A DNA stretch of 64,000 nt from Ceratopteris richardii (GCA_020310875.1 CM035423.1:139819748-139883747); one strand, 5' to 3'; positions 1-9,305 are shown, counted from the stretch's first letter. The notes: generated from the sequence alone by a model not told the origin. Made by a program: numbers and translations.

Positions 1-360
1 AAGACTTGGGACAATTCCCGTATGGCAATCTGTTAACCATTTATTGCCAACAGGACACTACATTATCTCGCTGTCATGCACAACTACACTGTTTAAATAT
101 GTGTACTCTACACTAGGGGGAAAGGTCATACTTAAGACTTGTATCCCTGTCCACAAAGAAGCTTTTATATCTGGGGCCTTAATTATTGTAGGCCTGGGAG
201 CAAGAGAGTCACAATACATATTTAACATTTGAATTTCATGTTTTAGCAGCCAAAAATGATTTTCTAAAATGAAATGGCTTGAAAGGATGCCATCCTGAGA
301 TAATTTCAGTAAAGCTTGGCCTCCTTGGGTAGATATTAACTGATGACTTAAATCCAACAA
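1..360 (-). pseudogene. RNA Pol IV/V largest subunit, duplicated exon fragment (copy 1)
   Basis: The minus strand reads openly from about 360 and runs off the left edge. It looks like the pore region (Rpb1 domain 3) of the plant Pol IV/V largest subunit: a 'QALLKLSQDG' block, then 'PTIIKAP', 'LWTGIQV', and a 'NKWLTDCHTGIV' stretch. In RPB1-type subunits this section precedes the funnel. Pol IV and Pol V are nuclear and make the transcripts of RNA-directed DNA methylation. Bases 1-155 repeat bases 2017-2172 nearly exactly, so this is a tandem duplicate of the 5' exon of the neighbouring pseudogene and lies downstream of it in the direction of transcription. Family assignment is from motif recognition; Pol IV versus Pol V cannot be settled here. 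Confidence 0.72.
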
Positions 361-365
361 TTCTG

Positions 366-625
366 AAATCTCAGCCTTCTCTCTCTCGTGCTCTCTCTCT
401 CTCTCTCATTCTCTTCTTGCTCTCGCGTGTTAATCCCGGCACAAATGTGCCGGGAGAAATCGAACTTTTTTTTTATGTGTGTGTATGTGTCTATGTGTGT
501 GTATGTGTCTTTGTGTGTATGTGTATGCATGTATGTATGCATATGTGTGTGTATGCATGTGTATATGTGTGTATGCATCATTATGTGTGTATGTGTCTAT
601 GTGTGTATGTTTGTGTGTGTGTATA

Positions 626-656
<31 letters not shown>

Positions 657-662
657 TGCAAT
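366..662. repeat. (CT)n then (TG/TATG)n microsatellite
   Basis: A CT-rich tract (about 376-420) is followed by a TGTG/TATG/TGCA tract (about 474-655). Reading frames in it are low-complexity artefacts. It lies just upstream (minus-strand sense) of the copy 1 exon. A related TG tract directly abuts the truncated copy 2 exon at 2160-2230, including the shared string 'gcatcattatgtgtgtatg'. Confidence 0.9.
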
Positions 663-782
663 AAAAATGCATGATTTCTTCAAGTTTAAAATAGTATTTT
701 ATGAACTAAAGAAAAAAAAGGGGCTAACAAACATTTTGATGATGGTATGTAACTCTATCATGGTCTTATAAACTGGTAACAT

Positions 783-2160
783 TCCAAGTGTGAAACAATG
801 AAGATGTCTTTGAATCTGCAGTGCTACCCTTGCTGGATCAGTTTTCCTCTTTATTGTGTTCGAAGAACTGGCAAGAATGGATTTGTGATCTATGCCTTTC
901 AAAGATGTGCTGGAGCATCTTAGAAGGGTCTCCTAGAAAATGAGAAGGGAAAACAAATCATGATGAACGAACTTCCCAGAGTTTTCTTTGTTTTGTCTTA
1001 CCTAAAAAACCAATTATGTTTTAACAACATTACATTAAAATCAAAACTATAAGAAGAGATCATAATTGTTAAAGATTACCTTTAGCAATTCAATGGGATT
1101 ACTCTTTGTTGGTGCAGACTGGTGAAATGCATAACTATAAGTTGGTTCAATCAATGATGTCACGGCCACTACACCAACAAGCTCTGAACCAAGGCTAGGA
1201 CTCTACTTATCCTTTGATTTCCAGTCTGCCTCTTTGATGTTCTCCAAAACTTCATAATTGAATTGTATTACATGATTGTCTGTTCGTGTCTGAACAGAAC
1301 CATCATATGCTAAATACACTTCCCTTAACCCATACATACATTTTCGAAAAAGTTCTCCAGGCCCCTCAGCTCCATACCCTTTTCCAGGTTTTTGGGAAGA
1401 CACTAAATGATAAAGGAATTCTTTGGAGGTTAAACCATCTAAAAAGCAAGAATGAATTATTGCCAAACCATCATGAAAGTCAGAAAAGAACAACTCCTCT
1501 CCGTTTACAGACTGTAAACCTAAGCATGCACACTGTTGTATCAAGTTTGACAATGATCCTTTGCTTCCAGCCCTTATCATTGCCATCATGGAATTGGATG
1601 GACAGCTATGCCTCTCAACAACGGCTGGTATTTCCCCAAGAACACGTTGAAATTCACAAATTGCTAATCTTCTAGCACTGATTTCTTCAACTAAGCTAAG
1701 AAAATTTTCTTGGTAACCATAGTCAAGGATATCACTATGACATGGATTGATAAAAGTTCTTGGAATGAGTTCCTCTTTTCCAGACAAGACTAATCTGATC
1801 TGCCTTTCCAAAGTGAGAACTCTCTGAGAAGACAATCTGCCATCATCTACAGCAATATGAACTTCTTGAAGAAGTTTTTTATATGTTCTGATTTCATCTG
1901 TTAAGTACATGTATTTCAAGCCAACATTGAACCCTGTTTGGAAAAGACATTCATGCAGAACATTTTGAAGGCATGTTAGGAACTAAAGAGTAGTTTCAGT
2001 CCCTTTTTGATAGCAAAGACTTAGGACAATTCCCGTATGGCAATCTGTTAACCATTTATTAGCAACAGGACATTGCATTATCTCGTTGTCATGCACAACT
2101 ACACTGCCTAAATATGTGTACTCTAGACCAGGGGGAAAGGTCATATTTAAGACCTGTATC
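783..2160 (-). pseudogene. RNA Pol IV/V largest subunit (NRPD1/NRPE1-like) pseudogene, copy 2
   Basis: Minus-strand coding sequence of a plant Pol IV/V largest subunit. One long exon (2160 to 1080) stays in one frame but has two in-frame TAG stops (1983-1985 and 1203-1205). It shows 'GFNVGLKYMYL', the funnel-like part, 'MIRAGSKGSLSNLIQQ' (domain 4) and the bridge-helix approach 'FLDGLTSKEFLYH'. After that comes 'LFRKCMYGLREVYLAYDG', where Pol II would have its TGYIQRR motif; this difference points to Pol IV/V. Past the second stop comes 'SELVGVVAVTSLIEP'. A GT-AG intron (933-1079) then joins in frame to a second exon (932 to about 783). The exon is truncated at 2160 where it meets a TG microsatellite. 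Two stops and the lost 5' part make it non-functional. Confidence 0.78.
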
Positions 2161-2232
2161 CCTGTGTGAATGCATGTGTATGTGTGTGAATGCATCATTA
2201 TGTGTGTATGTGTGTATGCATCTGTATGTGTG
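2160..2232. repeat. TG/TATG microsatellite at truncated exon
   Basis: TG-rich tract that replaces the upstream part of the copy 2 Pol IV/V exon. Its order of units matches part of the 540-620 tract, which suggests copy 2 lost about 390 bp between exon and microsatellite. Confidence 0.8.
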
Positions 2233-2693
2233 TATGCATGTGTATGTGCGCATAGCCAACAGTGCCAATGGTGAATTTGGTGACTCGGATGACAAGGTAT
2301 GACAAGGTCTATGCCTTGGTCGCCGCCTTAGTCGTAAGCCTTGGGGGGGGGGGGGCAGGCGGCTCTATAAGCCGGGTGGTGCTTGCTTCGCTCGCACAAA
2401 AGGAACAAAGCTTTTGCGTCGAACTACTCTAATACCAATGAAGTATTTTGTTGGCGATGCACCACAATGTGTTCTCCTTCTTGAGAGCTCCACGATGATA
2501 TCCTCATAGTAGAAAATCAAGCTCCTAAGGCAGCCCATAGTACTCCGCAGAAAGGTTGCAAAATACGTAGAAAACAGTGAGTGTCGAACTTACAGTGAGT
2601 GTCTGACCCAGCCACTATATGTTTTATTAAAGAACATATACAAAGAAGTGTTTGGTGACCATTTGGCCATTCACATGGATACTAACGGTAACA
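2233..2693 (-). mobile_element. Copia B-family remnant H: leader plus 5' LTR only
   Basis: Bases 2233-2693 match 38360-38821 of element B throughout. The LTR is 2439-2693 (read on the minus strand it starts TGTTACCG and ends ATACTTCA). The primer-site complement is at 2426-2437 and part of the leader lies to its left. The leader is cut at about 2233, directly beside the Pol IV/V microsatellite, so gag-pol and the 3' LTR are gone. A G-run (about 2343-2355) lies in the leader. The LTR is shorter than the 298 bp of the B copy. Confidence 0.85.
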
Positions 2694-2788
2694 GTTGGAA
2701 ATATATGGGCTTACTAACAAGAGGTAATAATAGATATAGAAAATTGTACATCTACTATTGCTTTTTATGCTTCCCCTTTTTGGATCCT

Positions 2789-3190
2789 TCACCTTTGTGC
2801 TTCTTCTTTGGGACATGCTTCAACGAGAATGAGCCAGAGGTCCTTTCTCTTATCTTGAGTCTTCTTATCTCCTAGTGGTGAAGGTGATGGAGGAGAGTCT
2901 GGATCATATGGAGAGATAACATCTTTCATGATGTTATGAATTGCTCTTTCTTAGACCAAAACGACCCATGCATCTAAAAAATCAGATAAATTCATATTAG
3001 GACTATGAGATCTATGCTCTAATATTCTAATTGCATTAACAGTTACTCTCCATCCTCATGATGTATTATCTTTTTGTAAGGCACATGCATTTGCATATAA
3101 CCAAACTTTTTGACTTAATTCAATTTGCAAATGCCTCAATTTCTGATGAATGTGCATTTTCAGAAGCTTGGCAACATTGCAAAACTAAAA
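2789..3190 (-). pseudogene. Degenerate reading frame, unknown protein
   Basis: On the minus strand one frame reads about 130 codons with in-frame stops TGA and TAA before ending at 2789-2791. Visible pieces are 'KVWLYANACALQKD', 'NMNLSDFLDAWVV' and a charged Pro/Ser/Lys-rich tail beginning 'ISPYDPDSPPSPSP'. The composition is protein-like: acidic-Pro linker then lysines. I recognise no domain. It lies downstream of the histone-like gene on the same strand and may be a 3' exon of it or a separate decayed gene. Confidence 0.35.
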
Positions 3191-3614
3191 CAATATTAGA
3201 ATGCATGGCAATGGTGATAGTGCATTGAAAGTGTATTAGAACTTAGAGTTTGCAATTGCCATGTTGTGATTGGTGAGAGTTCATAAATAAGGCTTGGTAT
3301 TCATTGAAATCAATTATTATTAAACTTCAATGAACGTTAGAAATATAAGCCATAGTTGTAAATAAAACTTGAGCCTTAGGAAAGGAATGAATTTATATGG
3401 ACGATACTAAAGAAAACTTACTTTTCAACATATGGATAAATAATATATTCTATCTCCTCACTAGAATTATTGAGAAAATGACCAATTTCTTGAAAAGTAT
3501 ACATTGAGTCACAAGTGGATCCAAGATAAAGACCTTTCTTGAAACTATCTCTTCACATTTGTGGAGTAGGACCCTAGAATATAAAACCAAGACATGCATC
3601 AAGGAGGCTTTCAA
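3191..3614. other. Intergenic, AT-rich
   Basis: No supported gene or repeat seen; simple AT-rich spacer between two degenerate minus-strand reading frames. Confidence 0.5.
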
Positions 3615-4507
3615 TTAATGAAAAAGTGGTGAACATATAATGGCTTGTAGACAATACGTTAGAGCTATGTTGACAATGTTGTTGGAGATTTCAACATTGA
3701 AATCTCTCAATCTCTTGTTGTCTTCAGGCCTTATGTCAAACACGTAGTCTTCCACCCATGGCATTGAAACATTCACAATAACATGGCCATCTCCTTTCTT
3801 TAAAAGCTCCACATTTGCTTTCCTTAGCTTGTGAATGTCTTCAAGGACAACATCTTCTTCTAGCATAAGATTCTTCTTTATCTTCTCCTCATCGGACTCT
3901 ACTGCATTTCTTGTCATATGTTCATGAGAAGGGATCTCTTCAATTTTTACTATAGATGGCTTACGGTTTCTTGCTAGAGGAATATTGAGGATATCAAAGA
4001 ATTTATGATTGATAAAAGGTACAATGGATTTTTCAAACTTGTACCTTATTCTGGACACAACAACATAGTCCTTGGCCATAAGTGTCACCCTATGACAATG
4101 TTTAGCACATAAGTAAGCATCATTCATGAAGTCATTGCAAAATCTTCTGCTATCTCTGTAAGCACAAAAGAGCTTAGGTTTTCCATTTGATGTTCATGAA
4201 TGAGGTTGTCTTCATCATTGAGCAAAGCTTGGCAGAGATCTCTTTTATGACTCTCATGAATGGAAGTCTTGGGATGAGGAGTCCCACAAACTTCTGAGCT
4301 CTTATGATTTCCCTCTATGATTTGACATGATACTTTACCCTCTTCTTTGATTATGCCTTCTCTTCTTTGTATATGCCTTGTGTGGATCACCTTGATTTTG
4401 GATATTTGTGGTGTGGCCTAATTTCTTTGGCTCTCTTGAGTAGGTCCCCCATGATTTTGCTCTTCAATAATGTACAACTTTCTAGAAATCTTCTTTGTCT
4501 TGGCCAT
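3615..4507 (-). pseudogene. Histone H3/CENH3-like gene with long C-terminal extension
   Basis: Start ATG is at 4507-4505. The N-terminus 'MAKTKKISRKL' resembles the H3 tail start. A diverged tail of about 95 codons follows, then a histone-fold-like stretch: 'LCQALL', 'LSSFVLTEIAEDFAMTS', then after a frameshift near 4125 'DAYLCAKHCHRVTLMAKD' and 'VSRIRYK'. These line up, without a large gap, with the alpha1-alpha2-alpha3 region of H3. 'RVTLM.KD' is closer to centromeric H3 than to canonical H3. The downstream frame continues about 140 codons beyond the histone fold, ending at 3615, with an acidic, helix-prone segment and no domain I know; canonical H3 stops just after the fold. Damage: TAG at about 4418-4420 and one frameshift. 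Upstream, a TATA box (5296-5304) and a plausible intron (4511-5171, ending CAATAG) fit. The histone relation is my alignment by eye. Confidence 0.5.
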
Positions 4508-4510
4508 GAT

Positions 4511-5171
4511 CTATTGTCAAAAGGAATGAGAGGATCAAACATATGGATATGAGAGTACAAAGCAATAAAATCAAAGAATTCAAGACATGAACAATTCAAG
4601 CATTTAAAGCCATCCAAAAATCTTGAATTTCTCTAATCACTTGAATCTATCATGTCAAGCTTTGAAGTGCATTCATATGTATTCCATGACAATTTTGAAA
4701 GAATTTCTCTTTGATACCTTGAAAAATAAAATAAAAGTTAAAAAATTGGTTTCAATGCATAGGACCCATTCAAGTGATTAGATCCACCCAAAAATCTCTG
4801 ATTCCCCTAATTTTTTGAGTTGGTCGTGTAAAAAATTAGAAGCTCTAAAGGTGTTTCATGTATTCCATGATAATTTTCAAAAAATCTATCTAATAAATGT
4901 CCAACAATTGGTTTCAAGGCACACGATCAATTCAAGTGATTAGGCCCATCCAAAAATATTTGATTCCCCTAATCACTTGAATCGGTCGTGTTAAAAATTG
5001 GAGGCTCTAAATGCTTTCATGATATACTTACTCTTCAAACACAAATGATTCAAGCAATTAGGGCCATCCAAGCTTCTTCAATGCACCTAGTTGCTTGAAT
5101 TGGCCGTTTTTAAGAGAAGTGTCAAATTTTCAAAAATTGCAAGTGAATGACTTCAAAAACTCATATATTAC
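4511..5171 (-). other. Predicted intron of the H3-like gene
   Basis: On the minus strand a donor (CAAG|GTAATA at 5171) and an acceptor (TTTTGACAATAG at 4511, three bases before the ATG) bracket 661 bp. No coding signal is inside. It contains four of the nine uniform hairpins. The splice sites are inferred from consensus only. Confidence 0.35.
4594..5100. repeat. Hairpin array 1 (4 units, 15-23-15)
   Basis: Four inverted repeats, each a 15-nt arm, 23-nt loop and 15-nt arm. Arms are at 4594-4608/4632-4646, 4768-4782/4806-4820, 4930-4944/4968-4982 and 5048-5062/5086-5100. Unit 3 pairs perfectly (attcaagtgattagg with cctaatcacttgaat). Unit 4 pairs with one G-U (attcaagcaattagg with cctagttgcttgaat). 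Units 1 and 2 are decayed in one arm. All share one orientation and similar loop starts (cccatcc). Start-to-start spacing is 174, 162 and 118 bp. Confidence 0.85.
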
Positions 5172-5295
5172 CTTGCACACCAAGAAACTTCAACAAGGAA
5201 TGACTTGAAAAAGAGGCTTGAAGAACAATTGGAAAAACAATTCATGAGAACTAAGTGACAAAAGACAGACACAAAAAAATAGCACAAGTGAAGTG

Positions 5296-5304
5296 AGGTG
5301 CTTA
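5296..5304 (-). promoter_or_regulatory. TATA box, minus strand
   Basis: Reads CTATATAAG on the minus strand, a strong plant TATA form. About 100 bp of possible untranslated exon follows before the donor at 5171. It would drive the H3-like gene. Confidence 0.45.
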
Positions 5305-5354
5305 TATAGGCCTTTGGATTTTGTTGTTTGTTGTTTCCATGTGGCATGTTTTCG

Positions 5355-5524
5355 ATTGGTCCGCTTCATTCGACCATTGTGCATCCCAACATGCAATTGT
5401 CACATGTCTTCTTTTCACTGGTATCATCTGACTATAATAAATTTCTAGGTAGGTTTTCCATGTGTCGCACTCTCATTGGTCCATGTCATTTGACCATTGC
5501 TATTCTCTCTTCTCGTATAAGTAT
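5355..5524. promoter_or_regulatory. Putative divergent promoter with duplicated CCAAT-type motif
   Basis: A 25-bp motif beginning ATTGGTCC and ending GACCATTG occurs at 5355-5379 and again at 5475-5499 (21 of 25 identical). Each carries an inverted CCAAT box. The first lies about 50 bp from the minus-strand TATA, the second just before a plus-strand TATA-like GTATAAGTA (about 5515). A further string TTCCATGTG(G/T)C precedes each copy (about 5336 and 5457). The arrangement fits a head-to-head promoter for the H3-like gene and the plus-strand frame at 5632. Promoter function is inference. Confidence 0.4.
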
Positions 5525-5631
5525 TAGGTCCCTTGGATTTTTCTCATTTTCTACCTCGAACAAATTTGCATCCATACTCTAGCACTCTCATGGATTAAGA
5601 GCGCTTGAGAGTTAACCACTTTCCAGATACA

Positions 5632-6051
5632 ATGAAAAAGTTCAATCCCACTTTTGATTTTGAAGCATATGTGGAGAAAAGTAAGCCATTTCTTATGGAT
5701 GAGTGGAAGAGCTTCATGACCATAGTCAATGGATACGAAGTTATTATCGCTACCCAAAAATATATTCACTAAAGCATCTTTGGGAAGGATCCTTTGGACA
5801 AGGTCAAAATAACTAGAAAGTGTAGGAAGGCTTCCCCCTTGCCTAACAAGATGGACTTTTTCCCACAACATGAAAATGGTTGTTGTTTACTTCCATTGAT
5901 CATGGGGTTTTCGATTTGGCTTGATCATTTGGAAAGTGAAAAGAATGAATAAAAGAACCTTGATGAAGAGAAAGAAGCATCTCATTCAGAAATTTATGTC
6001 AAAGAAGTTGTTGAAGAGATTAACCTTCAAGCAGAAGAAGAAGAGCTATGA
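5632..6051 (+). pseudogene. Unknown protein, acidic C-terminus, two in-frame stops
   Basis: A single frame runs 139 codons from ATG 5632 to TGA 6049-6051, broken only by TAA at 5770-5772 and 5950-5952. Pieces include 'FNPTFDFEAYVEKSKPF', 'DEWKSFMTIVNGYEV', 'IFGKDPLDKVKITRKCRK' and a Glu-rich tail. Keeping one frame across two stops suggests a decayed real gene. It begins about 110 bp downstream of a TATA-like motif and head-to-head with the H3-like gene. A GTATGT donor at 6223 after 'LDEDEIK' could open an intron that holds hairpin array 2. I do not recognise the family. Confidence 0.4.
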
Positions 6052-6275
6052 TAGAGTACTTACAGAGAAGCCAACACTTGTAGATGAAGATTTTGACCAG
6101 CGACATAAAGATTTGGGGATTTATTTGTTTGGATGAGGATACTCATTTTTGGAGGTTGCCAAGGACAAAGGGACAATAAGAATTGATGTTGAACACTGAT
6201 TCTGGATGAAGATGAGATTAAGGTATGTCCAAAATCACTTGCCTTTCAATTATGATCATTTGTGAGACACGATTG

Positions 6276-7035
6276 ATTCAAGCCACTAGGCCCATTCGAG
6301 ACTTTTTGATGAGCCTATCATCATTCATAGATGTTGAAAATAGATATAGGCAAATTTACCTCTTTCTATAATGATTATGATCATATGTGAAACACTACCG
6401 ATTCAAGCGACTAAGCCCATCCTAGACTTTTTGATGATCGTATTCACTTGAATAATGTCCTAGGTTAATTCAATTTCATGCGTTTTTTGGGTTTCTCCTT
6501 ATGCAATACCTTATTCCTTATCATTCATAGATGTTGACATTATATATAGGCAAATTTACCTCTGTTTATAATGATAATGATCATGTAAGAGACACAATTG
6601 ATTCAAGCAACTAGGCCCATTGGAGACTTTCTGATGAGCTTATTCATTTGAATTGGTTGAGCCCTAGATTAATTCAATTTCATGAGTATTTTGGCTTGCA
6701 TAAGGCCCTTATTCCTCATTATTCATAGATTTTGACATCAAATATAGGCAAATTTACCTATATTTGTAATGATTGTGATATACAATCGATTCAAGCAATT
6801 AGGCCCACCTAAGATTTTCTTATAAGCCTAGTTGCTTGAACTATTCATGTCCTAGATTCATTTTAGGGAAAAAAAAAATCACTTTTTGCATATACAACTC
6901 AGTGCTCCCTCATTGTTCATAGGTTATTGTTATATAAATAGGATAAATATCTATGGTTTCTAGAGATTTTGATGAGCGATTGATTCAAGCGATTAGGCTC
7001 ATCCAAGATCTTTCGATATGCCTTATCATTTGAAT
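6276..7035. repeat. Hairpin array 2 (5 units, 15-23-15) in ~190-bp repeats
   Basis: Five units with the same geometry as array 1. Left arms are at 6276, 6401, 6601, 6789 and 6983; right arms follow after exactly 23 bases (6314, 6439, 6639, 6827, 7021). Left arms are well kept (attcaagc(a/g)a(t/c)ta(g/a)g); right arms are more decayed except at 6789/6827. Between hairpins a second conserved segment recurs (…atataggcaaatttacct…), so the whole is a tandem array with a period of about 125-200 bp. Confidence 0.8.
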
Positions 7036-7149
7036 TGTTCACATCCCTCAAATCATTTCATTTTTTGAGTTTTTAATGTTTTACAATTTTTAACATCATG
7101 ATTCATTTTCCACCAATACATACGGATCTTTCTTTGTCGTTGTTTTTGG

Positions 7150-7427
7150 AGATATCTATATTAGATGAATATGGTTTTCTAGGCAGAGGGAAGGGCACAA
7201 GGAAAGCTTTAGATAATAAAGGAAGAGTAAAAGTGGATATACATTCATTTTATTCACTATCTTCCAAAGTTGAATCCACATTTATTGTGTGGTACATACA
7301 AAGTACAATGAGGATTTTGATTTTGCATTGTTCTCTCATTCTTGAGATAACAGAAGCATTTAAGATATTTAACTTTGCCCCATGGTTCAATGCTAGATTT
7401 GGTTATTTCCTTTGCTATTCTAGCTAA
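7150..7427 (+). pseudogene. Possible downstream exon, unknown
   Basis: An open plus-strand frame to 7425-7427 with pieces 'SILDEYGFLGRGKGTRKAL' and 'VKVDIHSFYSLSSKVES'. It lies after hairpin array 2 and may continue the 5632-6222 gene across that array. No domain recognised; a chance frame is possible. Confidence 0.22.
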
Positions 7428-7892
7428 GAATTGTCTGTAGAGGTCTCAGATGTAAAAACTATTGTTGGCTATACGAGGAAAGAGTATCTCATATATAGAG
7501 GAGATTTGCTAAAGCCAAGCTCATTCAAAAAAGTGCAAAAAGAATAATGGCATTTTATTTCACCAATATCATGGTTTCAAAAATTGTATATACATCCGCA
7601 TGTCTTTTTTGGCCAGAAGAATACCAAAAGATATTCCAAATATTGTAGCTTCAAATTGAAATGAAATGTCATTCTTTTTGTATTTAATCCATTTGTCCTA
7701 AAAGGAGTTTCCTCCTTTCAATGATATTTTAATGACATGATATCTGTATAATTTATTGATTGATAATATCTGGCATGTGCTTCTTTGTAATTTTCTTCTA
7801 ACGAAACAATAAAAAGCTCCTTGAGTGGATTGCCTTTGTGAAACCTCCTCCTTTTCTCATGCATCTGAAGAAGCTTGTTCTTGGTTGATAAT
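7428..7892. other. No feature recognised
   Basis: AT-rich stretch without a convincing gene or repeat. Confidence 0.5.
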
Positions 7893-8108
7893 GAGTGTTC
7901 CATGTGGCAAGTGTTCCCTTTTATGCAAAGAATGGACCATGCAAAAGAAGAATATGCCATAGAAACATAAAAGTAAAGATTACGAGATGTTCCCTTTTCT
8001 TGTCATTGCTTTGAGTGTTCCATGTGGCGTGTTCCCTTTTTTGCAAAGAATGGGCCATGCAAAAGAAGAATATTTTGTAGAAACATAAAGGTAAAGATCA
8101 TGAGATGT
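7893..8108. repeat. Tandem duplication, ~120-bp unit
   Basis: Two direct copies begin at 7893 and 8013 with 'gagtgttccatgtggc' and end at 'gagatgtt' (about 7991 and 8109). They differ by a few substitutions and indels. The unit contains TTCCATGTGGC, also seen in the putative promoter near 5336, so it may be a duplicated upstream regulatory segment. Confidence 0.8.
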
Positions 8109-8362
8109 TTATTTCAAAAATTAATGGTGGAGTAAATAATCTCTTTGAAACTCACCAAGTACTAAGTTACATCTTTGACACTCCAAGCCTCAGTGATGGT
8201 TTCTTTAAGCTTTATGATTGCCCTTCTAAATTCAATCACATATATTCGGAAGTTACTTGTTGCTTCATGACCTTCAAAAGTTTATCTAGTTTGATCCACA
8301 CCTCCATTTTCTTTTGCTAGTTTTAGCATCACATAATTATTTCCAACAATTCCACATTGCAT

Positions 8363-8896
8363 CTAGTTGTTTTCCATCGTTGTTGGTGAAGAATCTTCTT
8401 GCTTTTGCACCTCCTTTTGACACATCTTGTAGTACATCACTTGTATTTTGTGAAAGCCTTGGTCTTTTCTTAGATGAACATCACCACCATGAAATCCCAT
8501 TTTTGAAAGCAAAGCTTCAAATTTTTTAATGCATTCATATGCAAGAGCTCTAAGCTTGATGGAATATGCATAATCCAAGTGAAGAAAAGCCAACTTGTGA
8601 ATGATTCTTAACTGTGCATGCAATGTACATATGAGTACATTACTCAATTCTATTGGGAGTATTGGATCCCAAATCATGGTAGACGATGAGTAATTTTGTA
8701 AGTTAACATTTTTCTTGGAAGGAGCTTCCCCAACCTCAATTCTAGCAATCCACCCTCTTGTACTCGGACTTTGCATGCAGTACAAACAAGGGTACTTACA
8801 ATTTACACCCCCACTTATACCAAACATGCATTTTAGAGTCCTTTTTGCAAGATCCTTATGATGTAATATATTTTGTAGATAGTTTACATATTGCAT
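8363..8896 (-). pseudogene. Unknown protein with CxYPCxYC motif, transposase-like
   Basis: An open minus-strand frame of 177 codons. It contains 'MFGISGGVNCKYPCLYCMQ', then 'WDPILPIELSNVLICTLHA' and a helical 'AFLHLDYAYSIKL', then 'FHGGDVHLRKD' and a Lys/Gln-rich end. A C-x-Y-P-C-x-Y-C knot followed by an 'H-LR' helix is a pattern I associate with uncharacterised eukaryotic transposase-like proteins, but I cannot name the family. A further open frame lies upstream on the same strand (9179 to 8949), in another phase, and could be a 5' part. It shares its strand with the H3-like gene. Confidence 0.35.
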
Positions 8897-9295
8897 ATAG
8901 TTCTTTGAAAGCTCCCAGAGCCTTGATCAATATCCACATAAACCATCATCACCATCTCCTAAAATCTAATAGGATCTTGAAGATTATAAAAAGGTGGATA
9001 CCTTCCAGTTTGTGGATCAATTGGATAAACAACTTCATTTGTCCATATGTCAATATGCTTTTTTTGCCTTCTTTGCATAATCCATGAACTTCACATGATT
9101 CTAGAGCTCTTTGGAATACCTTTCTTGTTGTTGCACACTCATGAGTGATTCCAATATTGATATGTAACTTATCACACAAAGTCCAATTGGATGAAAGTTC
9201 ATTAGGAAAAAAGGTGAACCCTGCATGGGCCTTTTAGCTTAAGGAGTGATTAGTGATCGACCAATTAGAAGAGGGTGGTGGCCACACTCTATACC

Positions 9296-9305
9296 CTATA
9301 AAATA
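9296..9305 (+). promoter_or_regulatory. TATA box of the 206-codon gene
   Basis: CTATAAAATA lies about 385 bp before the ATG at 9691, with CCAAT at about 9259 and a purine-rich leader with GA repeats (9361-9372) after it. It fits a plant promoter for the next gene. Confidence 0.5.

Noticed and set aside
388-771. 127-codon Cys/Val-rich frame on the plus strand
   Set aside because: Product of the TG microsatellite, with no codon structure.
4594-7035. CRISPR-like array
   Set aside because: Units are hairpins with variable spacing, spacers are not unique uniform lengths, no cas genes are present, and the DNA is plant nuclear.
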